Shown here in pieces: positions 1 to 5,134 of a stretch of 5,320 nt of DNA (its first letter is position 1; each line of letters starts with the position of its first letter). Made by a program: the position numbers and the translations under genes. The notes beneath the pieces were generated by a model. It was not told where the DNA came from, ran no database searches, and saw only the letters and a program-made list of their open reading frames with translations. The stretch is from an uncultured Dehalococcoidia bacterium. Its GTDB lineage: Bacteria > Chloroflexota > Dehalococcoidia > Dehalococcoidales > UBA3254. The DNA is taken from assembly GCA_903890885.1 (NCBI GenBank), contig CAITCX010000411.1:1-5320 (forward strand), read 5' to 3'.

Positions 1-198
1 AATTGCGAAGGCTGCCTGGCAGCAGGCAGGAGTCAGGTGGCCTATTGCCTGATATGTGATATCAGAAAGTGCGGTTCGCAGCGAAAACTAATCAACTGCG
101 GCTATTGCAGCGAATATCCCTGTGATAAAGTCAATAAACTTCATTCCGCTGCACCTGAAGCCAGGGCAAAATTGGACGCGGTTAAAAATAACAGTTAG
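1..198 (+). CDS. DUF3795 family cysteine-rich protein, 3' fragment
   Basis: This is the C-terminal 65 residues of a protein whose start lies left of the window; it is read in frame from base 1 to the TAG at 196-198. It contains eight cysteines in a CxxC / CxxC-IRKC / CxxC / YPC arrangement (fragment residues 2, 5, 16, 19, 24, 33, 36, 41), followed by a short helix-like tail rich in Ala and Lys. The order NCxGC, YCxxCxIRKC, NCxYCxEYPC is the typical second half of DUF3795 proteins, small proteins found in many anaerobic bacteria and archaea. The cysteines suggest metal (probably zinc) binding, but the family has no established function. The next gene starts 50 bases downstream on the same strand, so co-transcription with it is possible. 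The family call is by remembered motif and is fairly secure; the function is unknown. Confidence 0.8.
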   Translation, partial: NCEGCLAAGRSQVAYCLICDIRKCGSQRKLINCGYCSEYPCDKVNKLHSAAPEARAKLDAVKNNS

Positions 199-233
199 AG
201 ATGCCGTTTTATGGTAATGATAACCAAAGACCC

Positions 234-240
234 AGGGGGA
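234..240 (+). promoter_or_regulatory. Ribosome binding site deciding the esterase start
   Basis: AGGGGGA lies 8 bases before the ATG at 249. An in-frame ATG at 201 has no such site, sits 2 bases after the preceding stop, and would put 16 polar residues in front of the signal peptide. The site therefore supports a start at 249. Confidence 0.75.
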
Positions 241-248
241 GTTTTCTG

Positions 249-1859
249 ATGAGATCCAAGATCCTGTTAATTCTGGTTATTGCGGCCGTCATATTTTCAT
301 CCTGTACCGGCAAAGCTCCTGTGTCAGTTATCACTTCCACAACAACCCCGACACAGGGTAATCCACCAACATCCAGACCACCAGCAACGCTCAAAACAGC
401 ATCCCTGGCCCCAACAACCCCGGTACCGGCTGTCACAAACGCTCCCCCGGCCCAAAACGGATTTATTGATCCTGTAAAGATAGATAGCGGATATATATCA
501 GGGGCACTGATCGGGGAGTCCGGCAAAGAGGTCACTATCTACAAAGGCATCCCGTATGCAGCGCCTCCGGTGGGTGACCTGCGCTGGAAAGCGCCGCAAC
601 CCCCGGCTTCATGGTCAGGCGTCCGCCAGTGCGTGGAATTCAGCCACATCGCCCCGCAACCCCTGGTAACTCCAGGCCTGACGCAAGACGAAGATTGCCT
701 TTATCTAAATGTCTTAACACCTGCCAAAACCACTGCTGAGAAGTTCCCGGTTATGGTCTGGCTCCACCAGGGTGGTTATTCTCAAGCCAGCGGCAACGAA
801 GCAGTGGTCAATTTGCCCCGTTTGCCCCGGAACGGCATCGTACTGGTAACCGTTAATATGAGACTGGGTGCGCTGGGTTTGCTGGCTCACCCGCTGCTTG
901 ATAAAGAATCTCCCAACGGCGTCTCTGGTAACTACCTGTTTCTGGATATTATTGCTTCACTGAAGTGGGTTCAGAGTAATATAGCTGTCTTTGGCGGTGA
1001 CCCCGCTAATGTCACTATTTTCGGTCTGTCAGGAGGCGGGGCCAAAGTAACGCAAATGATGGTTTCACCACTGGCCAAAGGGCTTTTCCAGCGGGCCATC
1101 GCGGAGAGCGGTACTTCAATAATACCTGACTCTCCTGCCGCGACTTTGAACGATGTAGAGGCACTCGGTAAGAGATTTTTCACTAAACTGGGTGTAGACA
1201 ATTCAGCCGATCCGCTTAAATCTGCCCGTGCCCTGCCCTGGCAGCAGATCCTTAAAGCTGATCTGGCAGCTAATCCGAGCGGCAGCGGCCTGGCTATAGC
1301 GGCAGTGGACGGCTGGTTTTTACCGGACACACCGGTAAACATCGTCACGTCCGGGAAAATGAATGCCGTGCCTTTTATAGCCTTAACCAGCCTGGGAGAG
1401 CTGGCGGGTACCAGCCCGACAGGCATCTATCCTTATATTCCCGCCGCAGATGCCTGGGTGCTTGACGCATTAGATAAAGCCGGAGTAAAAGGTTATGCCT
1501 GCCTGTTTGATTATGTGCCGGACAAATGGCGGCAGGAAGGTATGACGGCGGTGCACACTCTTGAGCGAAATTACGTGTTTGGTGATTGGGACAACCAGTC
1601 CGCCTGGACGGACGGGTATTACAGTAAATTCTCTCCTTACCTGCCTTCATTGGTCAAAGACCCGGGCCTCAATGAAGTGGATAGAAAGGTATCAGAAACT
1701 ATGATGGCTATGTGGACCCGGTTTGCGAAAACAGGTGATCCGAATATTCCAGGGCTGGCTAGCTGGCCGGCTTACCAGGCTTCAACCGACCGGTACCTGT
1801 ATATCAATGAGGCTTTAAACGTCAAATCCGGTTTCTCGGCTTTGCCTGAAATGAAATAG
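249..1859 (+). CDS. Type B carboxylesterase, predicted lipoprotein
   Basis: A 536-residue serine hydrolase of the type B carboxylesterase (cholinesterase-like, alpha/beta-hydrolase) family, predicted to hydrolyse carboxylic esters outside the cytoplasmic membrane. Residues 1-18 form a lipoprotein signal peptide (MRSK, a hydrophobic stretch, lipobox FSSC with lipidated Cys19). Residues 28-71 are a Thr/Pro/Ala-rich linker. The catalytic domain follows, with family landmarks YKGIPYAAPPVGDLRW, EDCLYLNV (signature 2), FGGDPANVTIFGLSGGG, and a C-terminal FAKTGDPN...WPAY block. The inferred triad is Ser261 (in GLSGG), Glu384 (TSLGE) and His436 (VHTLERNYVFG). Cys128 and Cys150 match the conserved early disulfide. 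Two positions differ from the usual pattern: the oxyanion-hole HGGG reads HQGG (173-176), and the nucleophile elbow is GLSGG where GESAG is common. The domain looks full length. The substrate cannot be predicted; p-nitrobenzyl esterase-like enzymes are the nearest known type. Confidence 0.93.
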   Translation: MRSKILLILVIAAVIFSSCTGKAPVSVITSTTTPTQGNPPTSRPPATLKTASLAPTTPVPAVTNAPPAQNGFIDPVKIDSGYISGALIGESGKEVTIYKGIPYAAPPVGDLRWKAPQPPASWSGVRQCVEFSHIAPQPLVTPGLTQDEDCLYLNVLTPAKTTAEKFPVMVWLHQGGYSQASGNEAVVNLPRLPRNGIVLVTVNMRLGALGLLAHPLLDKESPNGVSGNYLFLDIIASLKWVQSNIAVFGGDPANVTIFGLSGGGAKVTQMMVSPLAKGLFQRAIAESGTSIIPDSPAATLNDVEALGKRFFTKLGVDNSADPLKSARALPWQQILKADLAANPSGSGLAIAAVDGWFLPDTPVNIVTSGKMNAVPFIALTSLGELAGTSPTGIYPYIPAADAWVLDALDKAGVKGYACLFDYVPDKWRQEGMTAVHTLERNYVFGDWDNQSAWTDGYYSKFSPYLPSLVKDPGLNEVDRKVSETMMAMWTRFAKTGDPNIPGLASWPAYQASTDRYLYINEALNVKSGFSALPEMK

Positions 1860-1996
1860 AATTCTGACCGGCACAAGATATTACCAGCAAAAGCGATTGT
1901 CTTTCATTCGGAACAGAAGGCCATGCCAATCCTGGGGCTTATCGGCGTAAAGCAACCTAAGCTGTTGTAATGATGACTGAAATAGCCTTAGGGGCC
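1860..1996 (+). other. Intergenic stretch without recognised gene
   Basis: No gene is supported between the esterase stop and the promoter of the TA operon. A weak imperfect hairpin is possible (CCTAAGCT at 1956-1963 with AG/CTTAGG at 1984-1992, one bulged C), but its loop is 20 bases and no T-run follows, so it is not a good terminator. Confidence 0.5.
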
Positions 1997-2025
1997 TTGA
2001 CAACTTTCGATATGTTTACCATAAT
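1997..2025 (+). promoter_or_regulatory. Sigma70-type promoter of the RHH-RelE operon
   Basis: A perfect -35 hexamer TTGACA (1997-2002) is followed after exactly 17 bases by CATAAT (2020-2025), five of six matches to the -10 consensus. Transcription would start near 2031-2033, about 28 bases before the antitoxin ATG. The operator palindrome begins at the base after the -10, the expected place for autorepression by a TA antitoxin. Confidence 0.8.
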
Positions 2026-2042
2026 TACCATATATATGGTAT
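2016..2042. promoter_or_regulatory. Three-half-site operator with perfect 16-bp palindrome
   Basis: TACCATATATATGGTA (2026-2041) is a perfect 16-bp palindrome. A further half-site TTACCATA (2016-2023) precedes the same TTACCATA at 2025-2032, giving two direct half-sites 9 bases apart and one inverted half-site (TATGGTAT, 2035-2042). The array overlaps the -10 box and the predicted transcription start. Ribbon-helix-helix antitoxins usually bind such short inverted repeats as dimers of dimers, so this is inferred to be the operator of the downstream antitoxin, alone or with its toxin. Confidence 0.75.
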
Positions 2043-2046
2043 AAGT

Positions 2047-2052
2047 GGAGGG
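2047..2052 (+). promoter_or_regulatory. Ribosome binding site of the RHH antitoxin
   Basis: GGAGGG sits 7 bases before the ATG at 2060. It overlaps the alternative in-frame GTG at 2045, which lies almost inside the operator and has no upstream site, so the ATG is preferred. Confidence 0.8.
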
Positions 2053-2059
2053 TAGGATA

Positions 2060-2308
2060 ATGCCGACTACTGCGAAAAAGACAAAGTATTATCTGGATAT
2101 TGACCCTGATTTACGAAATCGGGTCAAGGCCTTTGCCTCCCTGAAAGGAAAGACCATGCGGGATTGGCTGATAGAGGCAATAATCGCCAAATTAGAGGAC
2201 GAAATTGACGCTTCTGAGGGACTGGCATCCCTGACGAAGGCCGAAGGCACCCTGTCTTTAGAGAGTTACCTTGAATCACGGCAAGATAATACTAAGAAGG
2301 CCGATTAG
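2060..2308 (+). CDS. Ribbon-helix-helix antitoxin of RelE-type module
   Basis: An 82-residue protein predicted to neutralise the RelE-family toxin encoded directly downstream and to repress their shared promoter. Residues 8-14 (TKYYLDI) fit the DNA-contacting beta-strand of a ribbon-helix-helix fold, residues 16-29 the first helix, KTMRDWLIEA turning into the second helix (32-48). Residues 52-75 (GLASLTKAEG, TLSLESYL) form a tail like the toxin-wrapping segments of other RHH antitoxins, and the end is polar and Lys-rich. It differs from classical E. coli RelB in sequence; it is closer in pattern to CopG/ParD-like antitoxins. The stop codon shares one base with the toxin start (TAGTG), typical of translationally coupled TA pairs. 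The family is inferred from secondary-structure pattern, size and position, not from a named match. Confidence 0.82.
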   Translation: MPTTAKKTKYYLDIDPDLRNRVKAFASLKGKTMRDWLIEAIIAKLEDEIDASEGLASLTKAEGTLSLESYLESRQDNTKKAD

Positions 2309-2565
2309 TGTACAGGGTTGATTTAAGGCGTCAGGCACAACGTGCGCTGAATAAACTGGAGAAGTCAGATTTTCAGGCAGTTATTGAATCTATTAAAGGC
2401 CTGGCCCAAACGCCGCGACCTCGAGGCATCGAAAAAGTTAAAAGTACCGGTTTATGGAGAATCCGTCAAGGTGACTATCGAATAATCTACTCTATTGATG
2501 ATGGTGAGCACATTGTCACTGTTGTGCGTGTGGGGCATCGTCGAGAGATATACCGGGGACTCTAG
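2308..2565 (+). CDS. relE: RelE/ParE-superfamily toxin (mRNA interferase)
   Basis: An 85-residue toxin of the RelE/ParE superfamily, predicted to cut mRNA in the ribosomal A site when free of its antitoxin. It starts with GTG at 2308, overlapping the antitoxin stop by one base; AAGAAGG at 2294-2300, 7 bases upstream, is a good ribosome binding site. The family core is clear: LRRQAQRALNKL in the first helix, then GLWRIRQGDYRIIYSID and a terminal VVRVGHRREIYR. Residues matching catalytic or RNA-contacting positions of E. coli RelE are Lys43 and Lys45, Arg58 (GDYR), Arg78 (GHR) and Tyr82. Their presence favours RNase activity over the gyrase-poisoning ParE type. The length is normal and there is no truncation, so the module looks intact. 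Confidence 0.92.
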   Translation: MYRVDLRRQAQRALNKLEKSDFQAVIESIKGLAQTPRPRGIEKVKSTGLWRIRQGDYRIIYSIDDGEHIVTVVRVGHRREIYRGL

Positions 2566-2709
2566 AGAGAAAACCATAAAGTAAAAGCCCTTCACCATTT
2601 CCTGGAAAGTTTAAAATGGCGGCGGTGCCGGCTGTTGCAATTACTATTAGATCCATGAGTGCCTGCCTAATTCTGTTAGCGCGCGCTAAGATAGCTGACC
2701 TGAAAAAGC
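2566..2709. other. Intergenic stretch after relE, short hairpins only
   Basis: No gene is seen. Two small symmetric elements occur: CCATTT/AAATGG (2595-2600 with 2614-2619, 13-base loop) and the palindrome at 2676-2689. Neither is followed by a T-run, so neither looks like a terminator for relE. Confidence 0.5.
2676..2689. repeat. Perfect 14-bp palindrome
   Basis: TTAGCGCGCGCTAA is self-complementary over all 14 bases and lies between the two convergent gene clusters. It could be a protein-binding site or part of a small hairpin, but with no loop it cannot form a stable intramolecular stem of full length. Function is unknown. Confidence 0.45.
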
Positions 2710-2744
2710 GTTGGCCCGGCTTTTTGAGGGCCGGGCCAACTGTT
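2701..2744 (-). terminator. Intrinsic terminator, possibly bidirectional
   Basis: GTTGGCCCGGC (2710-2720) and GCCGGGCCAAC (2730-2740) form a perfect 11-bp GC-rich stem with a 9-base loop. On the - strand the stem is followed at once by GCTTTTTC, a good U-run, 37 bases past the stop of the repeat lipoprotein. On the + strand it is followed by TGTTTTGG, a weaker run, so it may also stop transcription from relE 145 bases upstream. Its place between convergent genes fits a shared terminator. Confidence 0.85.
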
Positions 2745-2777
2745 TTGGTAAATATTTAATAGTTGTTTAACTGCAAC

Positions 2778-3902
2778 CTAGCGGCCGTTTCCCCGACCGT
2801 TGTTCTGATTATTCCTCTGTCCGTTGTTCTGTCCGTTGTTCTGATTACTATTTTGCCCGTTGTGCTGCCCATTATTTTGTTCGTTGGTTTGTCCATTGGT
2901 TTGATTGTTTTTACCGGCGTCTATATTGATTCTTATAGCGGTATTGTTGGTCACGCCGTACCGGACTTCGATCTTCTGACCGGCCTTTAAATCTTCAAAT
3001 TTTGAGGTGCCTCTGTCTCCCATTCTGATGACAGTGTCCCCGGTAATTTTGAGAACCATTTCGCCCTTGTGCTGCGTAGTAACGGTTATGGTTTTGGCCT
3101 CAGCATCTACAGCTTTGATATCTCCCTGCACATTGTTTATCGTTTCACCCGCGTTCACGCTGATCCTGATAGCGTCGTTATTGCCGGTATTATACCTGGC
3201 TTCAACTTTCATACCGGGTGCCAACTCGGAAAGGCTGGTATTGTCCTTGTCGCCAATTCTTAAGGTGGTCTCCGCGACGACTTTGAGTGTGACGTTATCA
3301 CTATTGTTAGGCGTGATGGTTACAGTCTTGGGCTCGGTAGTGACTGCTTTAATGATACCCTGTATTTCCTTTACCGTATCACCAGTGTCCACGCTGATTT
3401 TAAGGGCTTTCAGGCTGTTGACTTCATAGCTGGCCTCTACTTTTTGCCCGACCTTCAAGTTGGCGGCAGTGGGTGTCTGGTCGTTCCAGGCCTTTATGAG
3501 GGTATCGGCTGTGATCTTCAGCGTGATGTCTTTCATTTTATTGGTGGTGATGGTTACATTATCCGCACTCACGCTTTTAATGACACCTTCTATTTGAGCA
3601 TTGTGGGAATCAACTTCTTCGATCTTTCCATCCTTGCCGGCTTTGATGGTCACCAGGTCGCCAATCTTGAAGCTGGCTGCGCCCAGGGCCTCCTGGATAG
3701 TATCCACTGTGACGTCAGAGAAGTTGAAGGTCTGGGTGGTGTTGTCTTTCATGGTAACCGTAACATTTCCCGAAACGCTGTCCACATTCTTCAGGGTCCC
3801 CTGCAAAGCCTGTACTTCAACCGGAGTGCAGGCGACAGCGCTCACCAGCAACGACAATAATAATAGGGCCACTACTGTTAGAACCAATTTGCGTAAAATC
3901 AT
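2778..3902 (-). CDS. Lipoprotein with four DUF5666-like repeats
   Basis: A 374-residue predicted lipoprotein of unknown function. The start at 3902 is set by AAGGAGG 5 bases upstream and by the signal peptide that follows (MILRK, hydrophobic residues 6-22, lipobox AVAC with Cys25). The mature protein is four tandem modules of 65-75 residues (about 33-98, 103-174, 179-254, 258-330). Each has the pattern (I/V)xGxIKxV...(V/I)T(I/V)T...(T/V)LK(I/V)...T...L..G.K(V/I)EarY...A(I/L)+I.VD.G(D/E)T, the pattern of DUF5666-type beta-barrel domains; modules 3 and 4 are the most alike. Residues 331-374 are a low-complexity Asn/Gln/Gly tail ending in Arg-rich GRGNGR. DUF5666 proteins are generally secreted or envelope-linked, with no known reaction, and no catalytic motif is visible here. 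A ligand-binding or cell-surface structural role is only a guess. It is followed by a strong terminator and preceded by a 104-base gap after the HAD gene, so it may have its own promoter. Confidence 0.85.
   Translation of the reverse strand: MILRKLVLTVVALLLLSLLVSAVACTPVEVQALQGTLKNVDSVSGNVTVTMKDNTTQTFNFSDVTVDTIQEALGAASFKIGDLVTIKAGKDGKIEEVDSHNAQIEGVIKSVSADNVTITTNKMKDITLKITADTLIKAWNDQTPTAANLKVGQKVEASYEVNSLKALKISVDTGDTVKEIQGIIKAVTTEPKTVTITPNNSDNVTLKVVAETTLRIGDKDNTSLSELAPGMKVEARYNTGNNDAIRISVNAGETINNVQGDIKAVDAEAKTITVTTQHKGEMVLKITGDTVIRMGDRGTSKFEDLKAGQKIEVRYGVTNNTAIRINIDAGKNNQTNGQTNEQNNGQHNGQNSNQNNGQNNGQRNNQNNGRGNGR
2781..2912 (-). repeat. Low-complexity Asn/Gln/Gly tail, degenerate 12-base repeat
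   Basis: The last 44 codons of the lipoprotein are imperfect repeats of a short unit encoding NGQN or NNGQ (on the + strand, variants of CCGTTGTTCTG). Third-position and single-codon changes between copies suggest expansion by slippage followed by drift. The tail is hydrophilic, probably disordered, and gains Arg at its end. Confidence 0.85.
2913..3806 (-). repeat. Four tandem protein modules within the lipoprotein gene
   Basis: The modules lie at about 3609-3806, 3381-3596, 3141-3368 and 2913-3131, in order of translation. Junctions carry the same short linker motif (VDTGDT, VNAGET, IDAG). The repeats are clear at protein level but diverged in DNA, so the duplications are old rather than recent. 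Confidence 0.8.
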
Positions 3903-3907
3903 ATTTT

Positions 3908-3914
3908 CCTCCTT
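3908..3914 (-). promoter_or_regulatory. Ribosome binding site of the repeat lipoprotein
   Basis: On the - strand AAGGAGG is 5 bases before the ATG at 3902. It rejects the longer reading that would begin at 4064, inside the HAD gene, and would place 54 residues before the signal peptide. Confidence 0.88.
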
Positions 3915-3930
3915 ATTTTTTGTTCCGATA

Positions 3931-3979
3931 CTTATATAACGCTGTCCAGGAGAAAACGTTAGGTGCAGCCAGGAGAAAA
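3931..3979 (-). promoter_or_regulatory. Candidate regulated promoter with direct repeat
   Basis: CCAGGAGAAAA occurs twice in the gap before the lipoprotein (3946-3956 and 3969-3979), 23 bases apart, close to two helical turns. On the - strand it reads TTTTCTCCTGG. Just downstream in the direction of transcription is TATAAG (3936-3931), five of six matches to a -10 box, while no good -35 hexamer is present at the usual distance. This arrangement could be an activator-dependent promoter, with the repeats as binding sites. It is an inference from spacing only. Confidence 0.35.
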
Positions 3980-4006
3980 GTACTACCTGTCGGTAAAAGA
4001 CGGCTT

Positions 4007-4753
4007 TTATTCCAGAACAGCCAGCAGTTCCGAAAAAGAGTTTACCCCGGCGTCCGCCCGGCATTGTCCCCGTATTTCGTAGTCTCTCCAGGGTTCGCTG
4101 TATCGGCGGGAGTCAACTTTGTACCACACCGCTTTTAATCCGTGCTTTTTGGCCGCATCGATATCCCTGATCTGGTCGTCTCCCACATATACTATTTCCT
4201 CGGGCGCCAGGCCGAAATGCGCGATAATGTGCTCAAAGACCCTGGGATCCGGTTTTTCAAATCCGGTCGATTCAGAAGTCTCCACGTATTCAAATAAAGG
4301 TCTTATCGCCATTAGATTCAGTGCCATGCCCAGTCCCAGCACCCTGTCATTGGAGAATACTCCCAGGCGCTTTCCCCTCTTTTTCAATTCCCCCAGCGTT
4401 TCTCTAACCTCTGCCGAGCGGGGGTCTGTACGGATGAAAGCCTGGTAGCAGGCCCTGTATTCTTTAAGTAATTCCAGACCCAGCTGGGCCGCTGTTTCTT
4501 CAGCCACCTTAAGTCCGGCCAGCGCGCGCTGCACGATGGGTTCTTCCTGCATGAAATGGCTGAGGTACGGGAAGTCAACTTCACGATTGGCCTTTATCCA
4601 CTGATCGGTCAACTCCTTTTCACTGACTTCGACCCCATATTTTGCGCAAAGTCCGCGGAACTCGTGCTTGTGCAGTTCCAAAATGCCTGAAAAAGGGTCT
4701 ATGATCAGGGTATTGCCCTGGTCGAATATAATGGCTTTAGCCTGTATTTTCAT
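4007..4753 (-). CDS. HAD-superfamily hydrolase
   Basis: A 248-residue cytoplasmic protein with all four haloacid dehalogenase (HAD) superfamily motifs. Motif I is IIFDQGNTL with nucleophile Asp11; motif II is VFSND with Ser134; motif III is Lys167 in GFEKPDPRVF; motif IV is VGDDQIRDIDAA with Asp192, Asp193 and Asp197. A helical cap of about 95 residues lies between motifs I and II (residues 17-115), the C1 position, as in phosphoglycolate phosphatase-like and dehalogenase-like members. Motif I is unusual: the second Asp of DxDxT, the general acid/base of typical phosphatases, is Gly13 here. HAD enzymes with other residues there include dehalogenases (Tyr) and phosphonatases (Ala), and FDxGNTL variants exist, so activity is likely but the substrate is open. 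The gene follows mazF by 51 bases on the same strand and could be read from the same transcript. No strong ribosome binding site is seen; AGG lies about 8 bases before the ATG. Confidence 0.9.
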   Translation of the reverse strand: MKIQAKAIIFDQGNTLIIDPFSGILELHKHEFRGLCAKYGVEVSEKELTDQWIKANREVDFPYLSHFMQEEPIVQRALAGLKVAEETAAQLGLELLKEYRACYQAFIRTDPRSAEVRETLGELKKRGKRLGVFSNDRVLGLGMALNLMAIRPLFEYVETSESTGFEKPDPRVFEHIIAHFGLAPEEIVYVGDDQIRDIDAAKKHGLKAVWYKVDSRRYSEPWRDYEIRGQCRADAGVNSFSELLAVLE

Positions 4754-4804
4754 AATTAAGCCTGTTTGTTAATATTTCCGGTTTATGGTTTTTTAAAATA
4801 TTTC

Positions 4805-5134
4805 CTATTCGGCAAACATTTCCCCAAGCACAGCCAGTACAGCCTCATGCTGGGGTTTATTGAGCCGCCCTAATTTTCTCACCAACCGCACCTTATCTAC
4901 AGTGCGCATCTGGTCCAGCACAATCTGGCCTTCTTTTCCTTCAAACTTGCAGGAAACACGGCTGGGATATGGGCGACCTTTAGTAGTCATTGGAGCTATA
5001 ATAACGGTGGCAATATGCCTGTTCATCTCATCAGGTGATATGACAACACAGGGGCGGGTCTTTTGAATCTCAGCTCCCACCACTGGGTCCAGGTTAACTA
5101 AATAGACCTCGAAACGTTTTATTTCCATTCCCAT
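4805..5134 (-). CDS. mazF: MazF/PemK-family endoribonuclease toxin
   Basis: A 109-residue toxin of the MazF/PemK family, predicted to cleave single-stranded mRNA at short specific sequences. The family core is complete: FEVYLVNLDPVVGAEIQKTRPCVVISPDEMN, then TVIIAPMTTKGRPYPSRV, then GQIVLDQMRTVDKVRLVRKLGRL. Arg27 (KTRP) and Thr50 (PMTT) correspond to the catalytic Arg29 and Thr52 of E. coli MazF. The start at 5134 gives a 16-base overlap with the mazE stop and has GGGA 9 bases upstream. A second ATG at 5128 is also plausible, giving MEIKRFEVY, closer to the usual N-terminus, with a 10-base overlap. Either overlap implies translational coupling to the antitoxin, which keeps antitoxin synthesis ahead of toxin. 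Confidence 0.95.
   Translation of the reverse strand: MGMEIKRFEVYLVNLDPVVGAEIQKTRPCVVISPDEMNRHIATVIIAPMTTKGRPYPSRVSCKFEGKEGQIVLDQMRTVDKVRLVRKLGRLNKPQHEAVLAVLGEMFAE

Noticed and set aside
201..248. Upstream in-frame start for the esterase at 201
   Set aside because: It adds 16 polar residues before the signal peptide, and the strong ribosome binding site is placed for the ATG at 249.
971..1426. Open frame on the - strand inside the esterase gene
   Set aside because: It lies wholly within a well-supported conserved gene and shows no recognisable protein pattern.
1860..1970. In-frame continuation of 36 sense codons after the esterase TAG
   Set aside because: An open run of this length is expected often by chance, and the esterase already ends at the normal family C-terminus.
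1956..1992. Imperfect hairpin after the esterase as a terminator
   Set aside because: The stem is interrupted, the loop is 20 bases and no T-run follows.
2781..2912. Repetitive DNA as a possible CRISPR array
   Set aside because: The units are about 12 bases, imperfect, have no spacers and encode an in-frame protein tail.
3007..3939. Hydrophobic reading frames on the + strand opposite the repeat lipoprotein
   Set aside because: They mirror the repetitive coding sequence of the - strand gene, have no ribosome binding sites and match no known family.
3903..4064. Longer start for the repeat lipoprotein at 4064, overlapping the HAD gene
   Set aside because: The extension precedes a complete lipoprotein signal peptide, and AAGGAGG is placed for the start at 3902.
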